A stretch of 7,427 nt of DNA, taken from positions 1 through 7,427 of the forward strand of contig JBOFLG010000266.1 in assembly GCA_051657745.1 (NCBI GenBank), in the 5' to 3' direction. A model generated the notes under the pieces. It saw only the letters and a list, made by a program, of their open reading frames with translations. It made no database searches and was not told where the DNA came from. The stretch's first letter is position 1; each line of letters begins with the position of its first letter. The position numbers were made by a program, and so were the translations under genes. Positions 5,828 to 7,427 of the stretch are shown one piece after another. This DNA comes from JBOFLG01 sp051657745. Its GTDB lineage: Bacteria > Actinomycetota > Actinomycetes > Actinomycetales > Dermatophilaceae.

Positions 5828-7327
5828 CTATCGGAGATAGGCGCGCAGATCGTTGGCGAGCGCGGCGCCCACCCTGGCCGCAATGCGAGTCCCCTCGGCG
5901 ACATGTTCGCTGGTGAGCACCTCGCCGCTCGCATGGATGCGGCTCACGAGGTCGCCGCGCGCGTAGGGCACAAGTACGTCCACGCCGACATCCGGTTGCG
6001 GCAGTTCGGCCGCGACGAGAGAGCGCAGCGCCTCGAGCCCGGCGCCGGTGCGCGCTGACACGACCACCGCGTGCTTCTCGTGGCGCAGTAGCCGGGCCAC
6101 CACCTCGGGATCGGCGGCATCCGCCTTGTTGACAACCACGATCTCCGCGACGTCGGCCGCGTCGACGTCGGCGAGCACCGCACGCACCGCAGAGAGCTGG
6201 CCTTCGGGGTCGGGGTGCGAGCCATCGACGACGTGCAGCAGCAGGTCGGCGTCGGCCACCTCCTCGAGGGTGGAGCGAAACGCCTCGACCAACTGAGGCG
6301 GCAGCCGGCGCACGAACCCGACCGTGTCGGCCAGGGTGTACAGGCGGCCATCGGGGGTCTCAGCCCGCCGCACCGTCGGGTCCAGAGTGGCAAAGAGTTG
6401 GTCCTCGACCAGCACCCCCGCACCGGTCAGCCGGTTGAGCAGGCTCGACTTCCCAGCGTTGGTGTAGCCCGCGATGGCCACCCCGGGCACCCGGTGGGCC
6501 CGGCGTGAGCCACGCTTGGTGTCCCGCACGGTCTTCATCTCGCGGATCTCGCGGCGCAACCGGGCAATCCGGGTGTTGATCCGCCGTCGGTCCAGCTCGA
6601 TCTTCGTCTCCCCCGGGCCACGCGACCCCATGCCCTGCCCACCCGCCGCCTGACCGCCAGCCTGTCGGCTCATCGACTCGCCCCAGCCACGCAGCCGTGG
6701 GAGGAGGTACTGCAACTGGGCGAGTTCGACCTGGGCCTTACCCTCCTTGCTTTTCGCGTGCTGGGCGAAGATGTCGAGAATCAGTGCGGTGCGGTCGACG
6801 ACTTTGACCTTGACGACATCCTCGAGGGCGCGGCGTTGGCTCGGCGCCAGCTCGGTGTCGCAGACCACGGTGTCCGCGCCCTCCTCGATCACGACGTCAC
6901 GCAGCTCGACAGCCTTGCCCTTACCGAGATACGTGGCCGGGTCGGGGTGGGCCCGTCGCTGGATGACGCCAGCGAGCACCTCCGAGCCCGCTGTCTCGGC
7001 AAGGGCGGCGAGCTCGTGCAGGCTGTTCTCGGCGTCGGCGAGCGTGCCATCGCACCAGACCGCGGCCAGGACCACTCGCTCGAGTCGCAGTTGGCGATAC
7101 TCGACCTCGGTGACGTCCTCGAGCTCGGTCGAGAGCCCGGCGACCCGGCGAAGCGCGGAGCGTTCCTCGCGGTCGAACTGCTCACCGTCGTAGGCGAGGT
7201 CGGCATCCACCACGAAGCCGGCGTCGGTGAAGGTCGCAGTGTCGAGGGCGTCGTCGGTGTCGAGGGCGTCGTCGGTGTCGGTGGGGGCGAGTCGCTCGGC
7301 GCGCCGGGACAGGTGTCGTGCAGTCAT
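5828..7327 (-). CDS. hflX: HflX ribosome-associated GTPase
   Basis: HflX binds the 50S subunit and splits stalled or idle 70S ribosomes using GTP; in mycobacteria it is linked to ribosome recycling and macrolide-lincosamide tolerance. The protein is 499 residues, somewhat longer than E. coli HflX (426) because of its N-terminus. The HflX N-domain spans about 75-235 (including HPDPATYLGKGKAVEL and FAQHAKSKEGKAQVELAQLQ), ending in a Gly-rich linker and SRGPGETKIELD (235-246). A helical stretch (247-275) leads to the G domain: G1 GYTNAGKSS (287-295), G2 FATLDPT (312-318), G3 DTVGF (334-338), G4 NKAD (400-403) and G5 SA (424-425). All key residues are present. Residues 1-74 are an acidic, non-conserved extension that includes a duplicated hexapeptide. 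The ATG at 7327 follows AGGGAG (7331-7336) at short spacing and overlaps the stop of an upstream frame (ATGA), so it is probably translated from an upstream message. Confidence 0.96.
   Translation of the reverse strand: MTARHLSRRAERLAPTDTDDALDTDDALDTATFTDAGFVVDADLAYDGEQFDREERSALRRVAGLSTELEDVTEVEYRQLRLERVVLAAVWCDGTLADAENSLHELAALAETAGSEVLAGVIQRRAHPDPATYLGKGKAVELRDVVIEEGADTVVCDTELAPSQRRALEDVVKVKVVDRTALILDIFAQHAKSKEGKAQVELAQLQYLLPRLRGWGESMSRQAGGQAAGGQGMGSRGPGETKIELDRRRINTRIARLRREIREMKTVRDTKRGSRRAHRVPGVAIAGYTNAGKSSLLNRLTGAGVLVEDQLFATLDPTVRRAETPDGRLYTLADTVGFVRRLPPQLVEAFRSTLEEVADADLLLHVVDGSHPDPEGQLSAVRAVLADVDAADVAEIVVVNKADAADPEVVARLLRHEKHAVVVSARTGAGLEALRSLVAAELPQPDVGVDVLVPYARGDLVSRIHASGEVLTSEHVAEGTRIAARVGAALANDLRAYLR
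7239..7280 (-). repeat. 18-bp direct repeat within hflX (two copies plus a third partial)
   Basis: GTGTCGAGGGCGTCGTCG occurs perfectly at 7239-7256 and 7257-7274, with a partial third copy GTGTCG at 7275-7280. On the coding strand it gives the hexapeptide Asp-Thr-Asp-Asp-Ala-Leu twice, then Asp-Thr (residues 17-30). It keeps the frame and lies outside the conserved HflX domains. Confidence 0.85.
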
Positions 7328-7427
7328 GTTCTCCCTAGGGTCTCACCGCTCATCGCAGTGCCGCGAACCAATTCTCTCGCCTCACTCGCGACGACCGACC
7401 ACGCCCGACCCTCGGCCGCGGTCGGAG
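7324..7427 (-). CDS. C-terminal end of a possible chemoreceptor-like (MCP signalling domain) protein
   Basis: Only the last 33 codons and the stop lie in the window; the first complete codon on the minus strand begins at 7425. The reading contains EGRAWSVVASEARELV, then RGTAMSGETLGRT and TGA. Methyl-accepting chemotaxis proteins have GRGFAVVAxEVRxLAxRSA just after their hairpin tip, and about 13 of 19 positions agree, including G-R, VVA, E, R, L and A. The TGA (7326-7324) overlaps the hflX ATG by 4 bases, a common coupling arrangement. Only 16 residues follow the conserved block, while a normal chemoreceptor has a much longer return helix, so the protein would be short or truncated. dapF, often upstream of hflX in relatives, does not fit this C-terminus. 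The similarity is by eye on a short fragment, and chance in GC-rich DNA is possible. Confidence 0.42.
   Translation of the reverse strand, partial: PTAAEGRAWSVVASEARELVRGTAMSGETLGRT

Overview
The window is very GC-rich DNA with long antisense open frames and almost no U-tract signals. It looks like an actinobacterium, probably Mycobacteriales (Gordonia, Williamsia or Rhodococcus-like). Support comes from an ArfA/OmpATb-like protein (single membrane anchor, BON-like repeats, OmpA domain), from actinobacterial-type DinG and HflX, and from TAnnnT boxes placed 6-7 nt before start codons, as in leaderless genes. The genus is an inference.

Layout, left to right. 1-2056 (minus): most of a DinG/XPD-type iron-sulfur DNA helicase, whose C-terminal tail runs off the left edge. 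2057-2153: a short divergent promoter region in which both flanking genes look leaderless. 2154-2555 (plus): a small four-helix membrane protein, which overlaps tail-to-tail by 20 bp with a tandem-GNAT acetyltransferase at 2536-3588 (minus). 3589-3800: a divergent intergenic region with two short palindromes and a ribosome binding site. 3801-4883 and 4890-5777 (plus): a tight two-gene operon. Its first gene encodes a membrane-anchored BON/OmpA peptidoglycan-binding protein. Its second encodes a membrane-anchored protein with a coiled coil, an acidic Glu-Pro-Asp-Val repeat tract and a C-terminal helix-hairpin-helix domain. 5791-5825: a perfect 16-bp hairpin shared as a terminator with the convergent hflX. 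5828-7327 (minus): hflX, a ribosome-associated GTPase. 7324-7427 (minus): the last 33 codons of an upstream gene. Its reading resembles the signalling tip of a methyl-accepting chemotaxis protein, and its stop overlaps the hflX start (ATGA).

hflX and dinG are housekeeping and stress genes: ribosome rescue and repair of structured DNA. The genes between them look like an envelope and accessory insert. The most distinctive element is the OmpA/BON plus helix-hairpin-helix pair, whose products could join peptidoglycan outside the membrane to a nucleic-acid or protein target, possibly inside the cell. The second most distinctive is the chemoreceptor-like tail coupled to hflX. No RNA genes, mobile elements, CRISPR arrays or clear horizontal-transfer signs were seen, and no stretch longer than about 220 bases lacks a gene.
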